Positions 54,800 through 63,622 of a stretch of DNA of 64,000 nt are shown piece after piece (the stretch's first letter is position 1; every line of letters begins with the position of its first letter). The position numbers were made by a program, and so were the translations under genes. Under the pieces are notes generated by a model that was not told the DNA's origin, did not search any database, and saw only the letters and a list, made by a program, of their open reading frames with translations. The stretch lies in NCBI RefSeq assembly GCF_002251295.1, contig NZ_NPJA01000039.1, positions 1 to 64,000 of the forward strand, in the 5' to 3' direction. This stretch comes from Prevotella sp. P5-50 (GTDB lineage Bacteria > Bacteroidota > Bacteroidia > Bacteroidales > Bacteroidaceae).

Positions 54800-55447
54800 A
54801 TGATTTATCGACTTGACAACAATCTCTGGTTTCCTGATCCACGCCGTGGTGATGATGACGGACTCTTTGCCATTGGTGGTGACCTCAGTGTTGATCGCCT
54901 GTTACTTGCTTATAGTAACGGCATCTTCCCTTGGTACAGTTTTCGTGATTATGACGAGATTCAATGGTGGTGTCCGATGGACCGTTATGTGATTTTACCT
55001 CATGAGATTCATATTAGTCACTCCATGCGTTCGCTGTTAAATAAAAATATTTACCATGTGACGTTTAATCAAGATTTTCAAGCTGTTATAGATAATTGTA
55101 GCGAACTGCGAATTGAAGAGAAAGGTGCATGGCTTGGTCCTCAGATGATAGCTGCGTTTTCCGAATTGCATCGTCAGGGGTTTGCCGCCAGTGTGGAGGT
55201 GTGGGATGAGGATGAACAACTCGTTGGCGGACTGTATGGAGTTTGTCTTGGTCGTTGTTTTATGGGTGAGAGTATGTTCTCGTTGGCCCCATCTGCCTCC
55301 AAGGTGGCACTCATCGCTTTAGCACAACTGATGGAGAAGAATGGCGGACTGATGATCGATTGCCAGTTTGAAACTCCGCATCTCCGTTCCATGGGTGGTC
55401 GTCACATTTCTTACGATGATTATCTTGCCATGTTGCGTCAGGAGTAA
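54800..55447 (+). CDS. aat: Leucyl/phenylalanyl-tRNA-protein transferase
   Basis: GNAT-fold transferase of 215 residues adding Leu or Phe from aminoacyl-tRNA to proteins with N-terminal Arg or Lys. It has the family signature: WFPDPRRGDDDGLFAIGGDLS near 10, LLLAYSNGIFPWYS near 34, EIQWWCPMDR near 53, EDEQLVGGLYGVCLGRCFMGESMFSLAPSASK near 137-168, and CQFETPHLRSMGGRHISYDDY near 188. It lies 12 bases after clpA, completing a clpS-clpA-aat operon that creates, recognises and unfolds N-degron substrates. Confidence 0.95.
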   Translation: MIYRLDNNLWFPDPRRGDDDGLFAIGGDLSVDRLLLAYSNGIFPWYSFRDYDEIQWWCPMDRYVILPHEIHISHSMRSLLNKNIYHVTFNQDFQAVIDNCSELRIEEKGAWLGPQMIAAFSELHRQGFAASVEVWDEDEQLVGGLYGVCLGRCFMGESMFSLAPSASKVALIALAQLMEKNGGLMIDCQFETPHLRSMGGRHISYDDYLAMLRQE

Positions 55448-55462
55448 GTATCCTTTGAAGGA

Positions 55463-57634
55463 TCAGACCTTTGCCGCTTTTCCTTCTGGTTTCCCAAAGA
55501 AAAAACAAAAACGTGCGCCGTTGGTATAGTCGGGATCGAGGTACACATCACCTCCTAATTTATGGGCAATGGTGCGACAAATTTCCAGTCCGAGACCTGA
55601 TCCAGGTTTAAATTGATCCAGTTTTCCGAAGCGTTCGAAGATGGTTTCTTGCTTGTCTTGCGGAATGCCCACACCTGTGTCAGTTACTGTGATGAGGGTT
55701 TGTCCTTTCTGGTTCTTCGAACAGTTTACCTGTATGCTGCCTGCTGTTGTGTTCTTGATAGCATTATTCAGCAGGTGTGTCACAACCTGTTTCACCCGCA
55801 TTCCGTCAGTTTCAATCTTTTCGCTTTCTGCCAGTTGGGTGTTGAATGTTAACATCACCCCTTCTGCCACGTGACTGCGTGCTTCTTCTACGGCATCCCG
55901 ACACACACCATTGATGTCTGCCGGTTCTATTATCAATTGATATTTTCCACTCTCTATGGAGGTCAGATCAAGGATATTATTGATTAGGTTGCTCAATTGC
56001 TTTGAGTTTTCTGTGATTCTATAGGTAAGGTCCGATTTCTCTTCATCGCTGATGTTGAAACTGGGGTCGGTAAGCACTTGCGAGAAACCTACGATGGCGT
56101 TGAGTGGTGTTCTTATTTCGTGGCTCATATTTTGTATGAAGAGTGTCTTTTGTTGGTCGGCATGTTGTGCTTCTTTATTGGCGATGTTGAGTTCGGCCAA
56201 TGTATGGGTCAGATTTTTAGAGAGTTTGGACAGTCGTCGCTCCATTTTTTTGTTAGCTTTCAGATAGATGATCGTGCCAACAATGAGCAGCAGGGCAATA
56301 GCCGCCATGGCTACCATGATCAGTTTTTGCATGTTGTATTGTCGTTTCTGCAGTTCTACCAGTTTCTTCTGACTGTCGATGGAAACGCCCAGTTTGTTAG
56401 ACTTGAGTTTTTGGTTCTGTAGTGCGAGCAGGTTACGACCGTTCTGCATCTCTGCCAATTTCTTGAGTCTGTCCGCATTGCTTATCTCAAGGTTGTTGCT
56501 GGCCAGTTGCAGTTGGGCCAGTTGCAGTTGTAGCTTTGCCATTTCGTTGGCAGCCTTTTGCTTGTCGATGTCAGCAATCTGCATGGCAAAGCTGTTTCTC
56601 ATGCCTGCAAGGTCTGTGAGGATGTTGGTGTTGCCTCCGTTTTGTGTGAGTCTTACAATTTTGTTCATGACTTTTGCCGCCTTGTCATATTGTCCGTTGT
56701 ATGAATAGTAGGCATAGGAGCTGTATTTTCTGAGCAGTCCAGACAGTTTGTTCTTGTATTCCTGATATTTCACAGAATCCTGATTGGAAATGGCGTATAA
56801 TGAGTTCAATAAAATAAGGTATTCTGTTGCGATAATAGGGACAGTATTCAATCTCTTGAAATATTCCTGATAGCTTTTCTTGAAGTTGGCGTAATCACCT
56901 GTCATGAAGTGGCCAATAGCTTTGTAGCCGTAGAGTCCAGCTTTTGTAGGTTCTGAATAACAGTAGCGGATGCCCTCATTTGCTGCGTTGACGACTTCTT
57001 GGAATCGTCCTAAACGTATGTTACCATCGCAGATGTGAGGATAGATTGTTGACCGCTCCTGTTTCTGCATGTGTTCCTGTGAGAATTGTAGTGCTGTTTC
57101 GTAGTAGAAAATGGCATGTGCATATTCCCCTCTTACCATCAGCATATTTCCCAATGCCACATAGCCTGCTTGAATGCCGTATGGGTGTTTGTGTTTTGTG
57201 GCAAACTGGATGTCTTTCTGCATCAGTTCTTTCGCCTCGTCGAATCTGTCTTCAGACAGGAGGTAGTTTGCCATAGTTGTAGAAGTGTAGAAATAATACT
57301 GCAGATAGTTGTATTCCTGTGCTTTCTTTCTTACCTGCTGACTTGCTTTCCAAACGGCAGGGAAATTGTGCTGTTTTGTTATTTGGTATTTCAGAGGAAC
57401 GAGAAGAGCAAGGATTTCTGCCTTGTGGTCTTTTAGCCTGATGGCTTTTCTCCTTAGTGAGTCAGCCTGTTCCAGACAGATATGGTTCTTTCTGTTGTAG
57501 TTGGCTCTGAGGTATAGTGGGTACAGGCTGTCGTTGATCTTGAATGGATTGTTCTGTCCTTGTGTGGGCAAAGCCAAGCCAAACAGCAGGATGATCAGCA
57601 GGGTGTATATTGTAGTTCTTTTTGTCTGTTTCAT
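55463..57634 (-). CDS. TPR-domain sensor histidine kinase (second of tandem pair)
   Basis: A membrane sensor kinase of 723 residues. The signal sequence (about 8-27) is followed by periplasmic TPR-like helices (about 30-340), a coiled coil (about 360-435) and one membrane helix (about 438-458). The cytoplasmic part has a HisKA domain with H505 in FIQNMSHEIRTPLNAIVGF and an HATPase with NNAIKN near 620, TDTGVGIP near 657 and GSGLGLEICRTIAHKLGG near 685. No receiver or output domain is attached and no response regulator is adjacent. Its start overlaps the stop of the upstream paralogue by four bases. Confidence 0.9.
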   Translation of the reverse strand: MKQTKRTTIYTLLIILLFGLALPTQGQNNPFKINDSLYPLYLRANYNRKNHICLEQADSLRRKAIRLKDHKAEILALLVPLKYQITKQHNFPAVWKASQQVRKKAQEYNYLQYYFYTSTTMANYLLSEDRFDEAKELMQKDIQFATKHKHPYGIQAGYVALGNMLMVRGEYAHAIFYYETALQFSQEHMQKQERSTIYPHICDGNIRLGRFQEVVNAANEGIRYCYSEPTKAGLYGYKAIGHFMTGDYANFKKSYQEYFKRLNTVPIIATEYLILLNSLYAISNQDSVKYQEYKNKLSGLLRKYSSYAYYSYNGQYDKAAKVMNKIVRLTQNGGNTNILTDLAGMRNSFAMQIADIDKQKAANEMAKLQLQLAQLQLASNNLEISNADRLKKLAEMQNGRNLLALQNQKLKSNKLGVSIDSQKKLVELQKRQYNMQKLIMVAMAAIALLLIVGTIIYLKANKKMERRLSKLSKNLTHTLAELNIANKEAQHADQQKTLFIQNMSHEIRTPLNAIVGFSQVLTDPSFNISDEEKSDLTYRITENSKQLSNLINNILDLTSIESGKYQLIIEPADINGVCRDAVEEARSHVAEGVMLTFNTQLAESEKIETDGMRVKQVVTHLLNNAIKNTTAGSIQVNCSKNQKGQTLITVTDTGVGIPQDKQETIFERFGKLDQFKPGSGLGLEICRTIAHKLGGDVYLDPDYTNGARFCFFFGKPEGKAAKV

Positions 57635-59799
57635 GCGTTGTAGGGAATATTGAAGTAGAAACGTGCACCATTGGTGTATTGGCGGTCGATGTTGATTTCA
57701 CCATTAAGTTTTTTTGCAATGGTGCGACAGATGTCGAGACCGAGTCCGGAACCTTGTTTTTTGTCGTCGAGTTTCTTGTAACGTTTGAATATCTCATCCA
57801 TCCGTTCGACAGGAATGCCGATTCCTGTGTCTGTGACAGTAAAAGAGATCATATCGGTATTTTCTATCTTTTTGCAAGACAGTATGATGCTGCCTTTTTC
57901 TGTGTTCTTTTCAGCATTTGTCAATAGATTGATGAGCACCTGTTGCACACGCTTGCGGTCTGTTACGGCTTCGAAATCTTCATTCAACTCTGTTTCGAAT
58001 GTCAGCGTCACGCCTCCTGCCAATCTGTGTCTGACGGTTTCCATGGTTTCTCGACAGAGTTCGTTGACCTTTACAATTTCTTTGGTCATGACGAAGTTAC
58101 CACTCTGCAGGTTAGTCAGGTCGAGAATGTCATTGACCAAGGTGGTGAGCAGTTCTGAGTTTGTTGTGATATATTGTGTCAGTTCCTGACTTTCTGCTTC
58201 TGACAGTTCGTTGCCCATGGTGACGAGTACGTTAGAGAATCCCACGATGGCATTGAGTGGTGTTCTTATCTCGTGACTCATGTTCTGTATGAAGCGTGTC
58301 TTAGTCAGTTCCGATTCACTGGCTCTGAGTTTGGCGGTATTCAGTAGCGAGATGCTCTCTCGCAGTTTTCTAATGCCCTGTTTCAACTGTCTTCCGTGTC
58401 TCCATCGTATGATAGCATAGAGTGTGAAGCTGATGGCGATGAGTACGACAAAGGTCAGACAAAGTGCCATTCCCTCTTTCTTGAGGCGGTATTGTTCTGC
58501 TTCCGCCTGTCGTGTTTTGTTTTCTTGTTCAAGCTTGTTTTGCAGTCTTTGCGATTCCAGTTGTTGGTTCTGGTAGTTTAGTTTGTTTCTGTCAGCCTGC
58601 AGTTGTGCGAGTTGTGCATTGTCCTGTGATTTGTTGAGTTCGAGGGTTGATTTGTTGAGTGAGAGTTGTGCGTTGGCCATGGCCAGTTGGGTGTTTTGAT
58701 AGTCCATCTGCTGCACCTCTCTTTCATGTTGCTGTATGTTGGACATGTTTTTTACGATACGATCATCGTTTTGAACCAGTTCGCCGGCGTAATCTCCATA
58801 AACATCAATGAGCATCCATTGGTTTTTGACCGCTTTGGCGTAGTCCCCTTTGTATTTATAGTATGCCACAGCCAGTCTGTACCCTTCCAGTTCGCTTTCC
58901 TCTTTGAGTCTCTTGATGGTTTCCAACACCTCCTGGTCTTTTCCGTCGAGCATTTTCTTGAATGTTTCCACAGCTTCTTTCACGTCGCCGTGCAGATCAC
59001 GGTCGTATGCTTCATGTTGTTTCAGATAGTTATATTCTTTCCTGAAATCATCATACCTTCCCAGCATGAAGAGTGCGTAACATTCCTGTAGTTTAATGTC
59101 AAACCGGTTGTAGTCCGACTTACATTCGGCCCATGCTTCCTTCACTTCCTGGAGTGTTTCTCTAAAGCTTTGAGTCTTTCTTAGACAATTGCAGATGTTT
59201 GCATAAGTGTCTGTGAAATTGGAAGGTATATTGTGGTCTTTCGAGTATTTGATATACTCGCGGTAATTGTCGATAGCTCTCGCATATTCTCCTCGGTATT
59301 GTTGTATGGTTGCCAGTGAATAGTAGCTGTCTCGAATGCCTATGAGATGGTTGTTTTTCTCTGCGATTTTTCTTTGTTCCAGAGCTATCGTATAGGCTTC
59401 GAGGTATCTTTTTTCCCTGATATAATAGTTGGTGAGGTTGGCTGCTGCGAAATAGTAGTAGGTCCATTTTTCGTATGCAGTAGCCTTATCCATCAGTTTT
59501 TTTGCTTCGCGTTCCACAGCGGGCATATTGTCTTCCTGATAGTAGTTGTACAGCAAGAGGATGGTCATTGCCGTGATTTCGCCATTTCGGTCTCCTATGG
59601 CTTTAGCTCTTTCTATGATGGTATCTGCGAGAATTTTTCCTGCCAGCGTTTTTCGTTCTTTGTAGGCCTTTTCGTAGAGTTTGAAGAGACCGTCATCCAT
59701 GCGGTATTGGTTGTTTTGTGCCGACAAAGCCACTGTGTATATGATGAAGAACACAGTGACAATGGCTCGCACAATATGTTGTTGTAATCCTTTCCCCAT
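57631..59799 (-). CDS. TPR-domain sensor histidine kinase (first of tandem pair)
   Basis: A 722-residue sensor kinase, paralogous along its whole length to the downstream gene. The signal peptide starts at the ATG at 59799; the longer frame begins with GTG 54 bases earlier and adds a basic stretch. Periplasmic TPR units (for example EYARAIDNYREYIKYSKDH) run to about residue 340, followed by a Gln/Asn/Leu-rich coiled coil (about 355-440) and a membrane helix (about 445-465). The phospho-accepting His lies in FIQNMSHEIRTPLNAIVGF near 509. TDTGIGIP and GSGLGLDICRTIAKKLNG mark the ATPase. No receiver domain is present. Confidence 0.9.
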   Translation of the reverse strand: MGKGLQQHIVRAIVTVFFIIYTVALSAQNNQYRMDDGLFKLYEKAYKERKTLAGKILADTIIERAKAIGDRNGEITAMTILLLYNYYQEDNMPAVEREAKKLMDKATAYEKWTYYYFAAANLTNYYIREKRYLEAYTIALEQRKIAEKNNHLIGIRDSYYSLATIQQYRGEYARAIDNYREYIKYSKDHNIPSNFTDTYANICNCLRKTQSFRETLQEVKEAWAECKSDYNRFDIKLQECYALFMLGRYDDFRKEYNYLKQHEAYDRDLHGDVKEAVETFKKMLDGKDQEVLETIKRLKEESELEGYRLAVAYYKYKGDYAKAVKNQWMLIDVYGDYAGELVQNDDRIVKNMSNIQQHEREVQQMDYQNTQLAMANAQLSLNKSTLELNKSQDNAQLAQLQADRNKLNYQNQQLESQRLQNKLEQENKTRQAEAEQYRLKKEGMALCLTFVVLIAISFTLYAIIRWRHGRQLKQGIRKLRESISLLNTAKLRASESELTKTRFIQNMSHEIRTPLNAIVGFSNVLVTMGNELSEAESQELTQYITTNSELLTTLVNDILDLTNLQSGNFVMTKEIVKVNELCRETMETVRHRLAGGVTLTFETELNEDFEAVTDRKRVQQVLINLLTNAEKNTEKGSIILSCKKIENTDMISFTVTDTGIGIPVERMDEIFKRYKKLDDKKQGSGLGLDICRTIAKKLNGEINIDRQYTNGARFYFNIPYNA

Positions 59800-59948
59800 T
59801 GTTAAAAACAATCTTTTTATTTTGTTGTGTCGTTTGTTTGTTGTTGTATCCACTAATATCGATGTGTTCTGTAATATTCTTAATATGTTGTCTTTGTATG
59901 TCTATAACCGTATGATATTCTTTGCCATAAACCATGGTCTTTTGCATG

Positions 59949-59980
59949 CAAAAGTACGAACAAAATGGGATAATGACAAA
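59949..59980 (-). promoter_or_regulatory. Promoter of the tandem kinase operon
   Basis: On the minus strand, TTTG (59980-59977), exactly 20 bases, then TACTTTTG (59956-59949): a full consensus match. Transcription should start near 59942 and leave a leader of about 140 bases before the ATG at 59799. Confidence 0.8.
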
Positions 59981-59994
59981 TAATTATCTGATTT

Positions 59995-61068
59995 TTATCC
60001 TTTTTTGACAATGTATTTTTGGTAATAGGTGATGAGCAATGTGGTGAGAGGCAGGGCGATTACCATACCCAACATGCCCAACAGCGACCCCCAAATAGAC
60101 AGTGAGAGTAGGATGATGGCTGAGTTGAGGCCCATGACCTTACCCATGATGCGTGGGGTGAGAATGGTGTCTTGAATGATCTGAACCACCGCAAACACGA
60201 TGAGTGCCATGAGTAACACAATCCAGAAGTTTTCTCCTGAGTCTGCCGCTTTGACGATGGCAAGCAGTACCGTTGGTACGAAACCTACAATTTGCAGGTA
60301 AGGTACCATGTTGAGCAGGCCGATGAGCATGCCCAAACCTACCGCCATAGGGAAGTCGATGATGAGGAATCCGATGCTGAACAGCACACCTACGCAGAAT
60401 GCCACGCAGGCCTGTCCGCGGAAATATTTGTTCATACCGTCCTCTACGTCGTGTACCAGTTGCACGGCAAAGGCTCTGTAGCGTTGTGGCAACAGGTCGG
60501 GCCATCCTGTGGTCAGTCTCTCATAGTCGATGAGGATAAACAGGGTGTATAGGAATACCATAGTGACCGAGAGCAGACTGCTTACCGCCCCGATACTTTG
60601 GGTGATGATGGCCCATATCTTGGGCATGGCCTCTCTCATGGCTTGCATGAATCCCTCTTGCGTGACCATGGCTTTGACCTCATCGCCGGTAAGGTGACGG
60701 TGCAGGTATTCCTGTATCTGACTTGGTATGTTGTTGAAGGTGGCATTGGTCTCTATATAATGGAGCACCAGATCCTTCACTCTTATTCCTTCTTCCACCA
60801 TGGGTGGTATGATGAGCCAGAAAGCGAGTGACACAATGCCTCCTGCCACAAGAAAGGCACAAAGGATGCCGAGAATGCGGAAGTGCAGCCTGCATTTGTA
60901 CTGAAAGAATTTGACCAGCGGAAAGAGCAGGTAGGCAATGAGCCATGCCAGGAAGAAAGGCAGCAGCACTCCGCTGAGGCGGCGCAGCAGGAGGATGATA
61001 CCTGCCAGTACGGCTACGAAGAGTACGCCACGGATAAAGGTGTCGAAGGTGATTTCTTTGCGTTCCAT
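59995..61068 (-). CDS. AI-2E family transporter (UPF0118/PerM)
   Basis: A 357-residue inner-membrane protein with about eight helices and the family arrangement: paired N-terminal helices with LLPFFLAWLIAYLLFPLV near 35-52, a periplasmic region about 85-150, then GLLNMVPYLQIVGFVPTVLLAI near 255 and the C-terminal MGLNSAIILLSLSIWGSLLGMLGMVIALPLTTLL near 303-336. Members have been proposed as autoinducer-2 exporters or Na+/H+ antiporters; the substrate cannot be told here. It lies three bases after the copper ATPase gene, so they form an operon. Base composition is more GC-rich than most of the window. Confidence 0.88.
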   Translation of the reverse strand: MERKEITFDTFIRGVLFVAVLAGIILLLRRLSGVLLPFFLAWLIAYLLFPLVKFFQYKCRLHFRILGILCAFLVAGGIVSLAFWLIIPPMVEEGIRVKDLVLHYIETNATFNNIPSQIQEYLHRHLTGDEVKAMVTQEGFMQAMREAMPKIWAIITQSIGAVSSLLSVTMVFLYTLFILIDYERLTTGWPDLLPQRYRAFAVQLVHDVEDGMNKYFRGQACVAFCVGVLFSIGFLIIDFPMAVGLGMLIGLLNMVPYLQIVGFVPTVLLAIVKAADSGENFWIVLLMALIVFAVVQIIQDTILTPRIMGKVMGLNSAIILLSLSIWGSLLGMLGMVIALPLTTLLITYYQKYIVKKG

Positions 61069-61071
61069 TTG

Positions 61072-62970
61072 TTATGCTTGTTTCGTGAATGACGGAATGA
61101 CGGTATTGCTTCGTTTCAGTCGCAGACTGTTGAGCACTACGCTGACGCTCGAACAGGCCATCAAGGCAGATGCCCACATCGGGGTGATCTGCCAGTGTGC
61201 GCCAAAGCCGTAAGGCAGTCCGGCTGCCAGTGGGATGCACACCATATTATATATAAATGCCCAGAAGAGGTTCTGACGGATCATTGCCACCGTGCGTCTT
61301 GACAATCGGATAGCATCAGGGATGCGCCTGAGGTCGTCGCCCATGAGTGTGACTTGCGCCACGTCCATCGCCACATCGGTGCCGCGTCCCATGGCAATGC
61401 TCACATCGGCACGTGCCAATGCCTGCGAGTCGTTGATGCCGTCTCCCACCATGGCCACGTGTCTGCCTTCTTGTTGCAGGGCCTTTACCGCATCGTCTTT
61501 GTCTTGTGGTAATACCTGCCATTTGTAGTGGCTGATACCAGCCTCCTGTGCCCAGTGTCTGACGCGTTCTTCTTTGTCGCCACTCATCATGTAGAGGGTG
61601 ATGCCCATTTTATGTAACTCCTCCACGGCTTCACGGGCAAAGGGCTTGAGTTGTTCGCCTTGACCATCGGGTGAGGGGAGAGTCATGGTTCCTGTTTTAT
61701 CTACTACCATGCAGTCCACGTTGCGCAACAGTTCCAATGCGGTGGCATCCTTGATCAGTATGCCGGCTTCTGCCGCCTTGCCTATTCCCACCATGAGGGC
61801 GGTTGGCGTGGCAAGTCCCATGGCGCATGGACACGCTATGACCAGTACGGATACGGCAGAAATGACAGCCTGCGGCAGACAGTTGCTGCCTCCGATAAGA
61901 TACCAGAGCAGGAAGGTTGCTACGGCAATGAGTCCCACGGCTGGCACGAATACCGCAGCCACGTGATCCACAACACGCTGTACGGGCGCTTTGGAACCTT
62001 GTGCTTCTTCCACCATGCGAATCATCTGCGACAGAACGGTCTGTTGACCCACCTCTTCTGCCGTGAAGCGGAACGTGCCTTCTTTCACGATGGTACCTGC
62101 CAGCACCTTGTCGCCGGGGGCTTTTTCCACAGCCACAGCTTCACCTGTAATCATGCTCTCGTCGATGCTGGTGCGGCAGTCTGGGATAATGGTGCCATCT
62201 ACGGGTACTTTTTCGCCAGGTCTCACTTCTATCGTGTCACCCTGTTGCAGGGCTGCCAGCATCACATCGCTTACCGTGTCATCTACAACGAGGTGGGCGG
62301 TCTTTGGAGTGAGTCCCATCAGGGCGCGGATTGCTGAGGCTGTGTTGTGCTTGGCACGCTCTTCCAGGAGTCTGCCTGTCAGCACAAAACTGATAATCAT
62401 GACCGATGCATCGTAATAGGTGTGCCACGCCATGCCTCGTGCTCCCCAGAAGCTATCGCCCCAAAAGGTGTTGAAGCTGCTGAAGACAAACGAAATACCG
62501 GTGGAGAGTGCCACAAGGGTGTCCATATTGGCGGAACGGTGCAGGAGTTGTCGAGCCGCATTACAGTAGAAACTCCGTCCGCAGTAACACAGATTGAGCA
62601 GCGCGATGACGAGCATCACTTGGTTTTCCGTATTGCGGTTTCCCATCGGAATATAACCCATTGCCACCAACATGACCATGAGGGCAAAGCCCCACGAGAG
62701 CAGGGCCTGTCGCAGGATTCGCTGCCATGATCTTCGCTCAATGGCTTCTACGTTGCGGTCTTGTTCCACAACAAGGTCGTAGCCCACTTGCGCCAGCGAT
62801 GCCTGTAGTTGTTCTGGTGACGTGCGGTGTTCGTCATATTCCACCAATACTGTACGTGCAGGCAGGTTGACAGCAGCGTCTGTCACCCCTTCTGTGGTTT
62901 TGAGTTTTTTTTCCACACTTGCTGCACATCCTGCACACATCATTCCCAATACGGCAAATGTCTTCTTCAT
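61072..62970 (-). CDS. copA: Copper-type P1B ATPase lacking the nucleotide-binding domain
   Basis: A P1B-type ATPase of 632 residues. Present: HMA domain with MCAGC (C12, C15), membrane helices, the actuator TGE (275-277), CPC in the sixth core helix (C380-P-C382), the phosphorylated Asp in D424-KTGT, MMSGD (461-465), GDGIND (509-514) and the C-terminal helices with WASALMACSSVSVVLNSLRL. Missing: from DKTGT the chain reaches the P-domain segment LKPFAREAVEEL after about 12 residues, so the N domain (about 110 residues with the HP and GxG motifs) is absent. DKTGT to GDGIND spans 86 residues against about 194 in Archaeoglobus CopA. The frame is intact. The start is the ATG at 62970. Confidence 0.88.
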   Translation of the reverse strand: MKKTFAVLGMMCAGCAASVEKKLKTTEGVTDAAVNLPARTVLVEYDEHRTSPEQLQASLAQVGYDLVVEQDRNVEAIERRSWQRILRQALLSWGFALMVMLVAMGYIPMGNRNTENQVMLVIALLNLCYCGRSFYCNAARQLLHRSANMDTLVALSTGISFVFSSFNTFWGDSFWGARGMAWHTYYDASVMIISFVLTGRLLEERAKHNTASAIRALMGLTPKTAHLVVDDTVSDVMLAALQQGDTIEVRPGEKVPVDGTIIPDCRTSIDESMITGEAVAVEKAPGDKVLAGTIVKEGTFRFTAEEVGQQTVLSQMIRMVEEAQGSKAPVQRVVDHVAAVFVPAVGLIAVATFLLWYLIGGSNCLPQAVISAVSVLVIACPCAMGLATPTALMVGIGKAAEAGILIKDATALELLRNVDCMVVDKTGTMTLPSPDGQGEQLKPFAREAVEELHKMGITLYMMSGDKEERVRHWAQEAGISHYKWQVLPQDKDDAVKALQQEGRHVAMVGDGINDSQALARADVSIAMGRGTDVAMDVAQVTLMGDDLRRIPDAIRLSRRTVAMIRQNLFWAFIYNMVCIPLAAGLPYGFGAHWQITPMWASALMACSSVSVVLNSLRLKRSNTVIPSFTKQA

Positions 62971-62975
62971 GCTTG

Positions 62976-63006
62976 CAAAGGTAGAATATTTTCGTGAGAC
63001 AGCCAA
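62976..63006 (-). promoter_or_regulatory. Promoter of copA with almost no leader
   Basis: On the minus strand, TTG (63006-63004), a 20-base spacer and TACCTTTG (62983-62976). The copA ATG begins six bases after the -7 box, where transcription itself should start, so the message may be leaderless. Confidence 0.75.
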
Positions 63007-63216
63007 CGGATTTCTTCTAATTGTAATCTATCATACCTAAATTCATCTATATAAATCAAGAGGCAAGGGTGGGGCACAGCGTTTTTTGTCTCGCAGTTGT
63101 TGAGGATCATTTTGCATAATTGTCTCTCTCTCCTTTGAAAAACAGGTGTAAAAAGGCTAAGAAATGGCAGGAAAACCAAGGAAAATGCACCTTTTTTGAA
63201 AAAAAATCCCAAAAAG

Positions 63217-63248
63217 TTTGGTCGAGTGAAAAAAACATAGTACCTTTG
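63217..63248 (+). promoter_or_regulatory. Promoter of the first tRNA-Arg
   Basis: TTTG at 63217-63220, exactly 20 bases, TACCTTTG at 63241-63248. The tRNA starts 32 bases after the -7 box. Confidence 0.82.
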
Positions 63249-63279
63249 CACTCGCAATTCAGAAATGAGGCACCCGAGA

Positions 63280-63353
63280 GGTTCCGTAGCTCAACTGAAT
63301 AGAGCATCTGACTACGGATCAGAAGGTTGTGGGTTTGAATCCCGCCGGAATCA
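63280..63353 (+). tRNA. tRNA-Arg (ACG), copy 1
   Basis: A 74-base cloverleaf. The acceptor stem GGTTCCG pairs with CGGAATC (one G-T pair), discriminator A, and no encoded CCA. The D-stem is GCTC/GAGC. The anticodon stem TCTGA/TCAGA holds loop CTACGGA with anticodon ACG, so A34 should be edited to inosine to read CGU, CGC and CGA. The T-arm is GTGGG/CCCGC with loop TTTGAAT. D-loop position 19 is A and T-loop position 56 is T, replacing the usual G19-C56 pair with A19-U56; A15 and U48 also replace G15-C48. Confidence 0.96.
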
Positions 63354-63354
63354 C

Positions 63355-63384
63355 AAAGAGAATCAGCAATGGTTCTCTTTTTTT
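63355..63384 (+). terminator. Terminator of tRNA-Arg copy 1
   Basis: AAAGAGAA (63355-63362) pairs with TTCTCTTT (63373-63380), with a 10-base loop and T residues to 63384. It begins two bases after the mature tRNA end. Confidence 0.85.
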
Positions 63385-63558
63385 GTTTCTGTTTTGTTTC
63401 TGTGCGGTTTATGTCTTGAAGACGTCGTACACATCTCTATTCAGTCAGATGTTATGATTTCAATACGGAAGATGCAATGAATCAGCTACTTGTCCGTGCG
63501 CATCTGGACAGGAATCAAACCTATAAATAAAAACTGGCAAAATTCAAAGGCAAAAAAG

Positions 63559-63590
63559 TTTGGTAGTCTGAAAAAAATATAGTACCTTTG
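63559..63590 (+). promoter_or_regulatory. Promoter of the second tRNA-Arg
   Basis: TTTG at 63559-63562, exactly 20 bases, TACCTTTG at 63583-63590. The spacer differs from copy 1 while both boxes are identical. Confidence 0.82.
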
Positions 63591-63622
63591 CACCCGCAAT
63601 TGAGAAATGAGGCGCCACGAGA

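Larger units (their letters stand above)
63211..63389 (+). repeat. First copy of a duplicated tRNA-Arg unit
   Basis: About 179 bases comprising promoter, leader, tRNA-Arg and terminator recur about 342-343 bases downstream at 63553-63732. The tRNA and terminator stem are identical; the promoter spacer and the leader differ at several positions. The duplication is therefore not recent, with selection keeping the tRNA constant. Confidence 0.8.
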
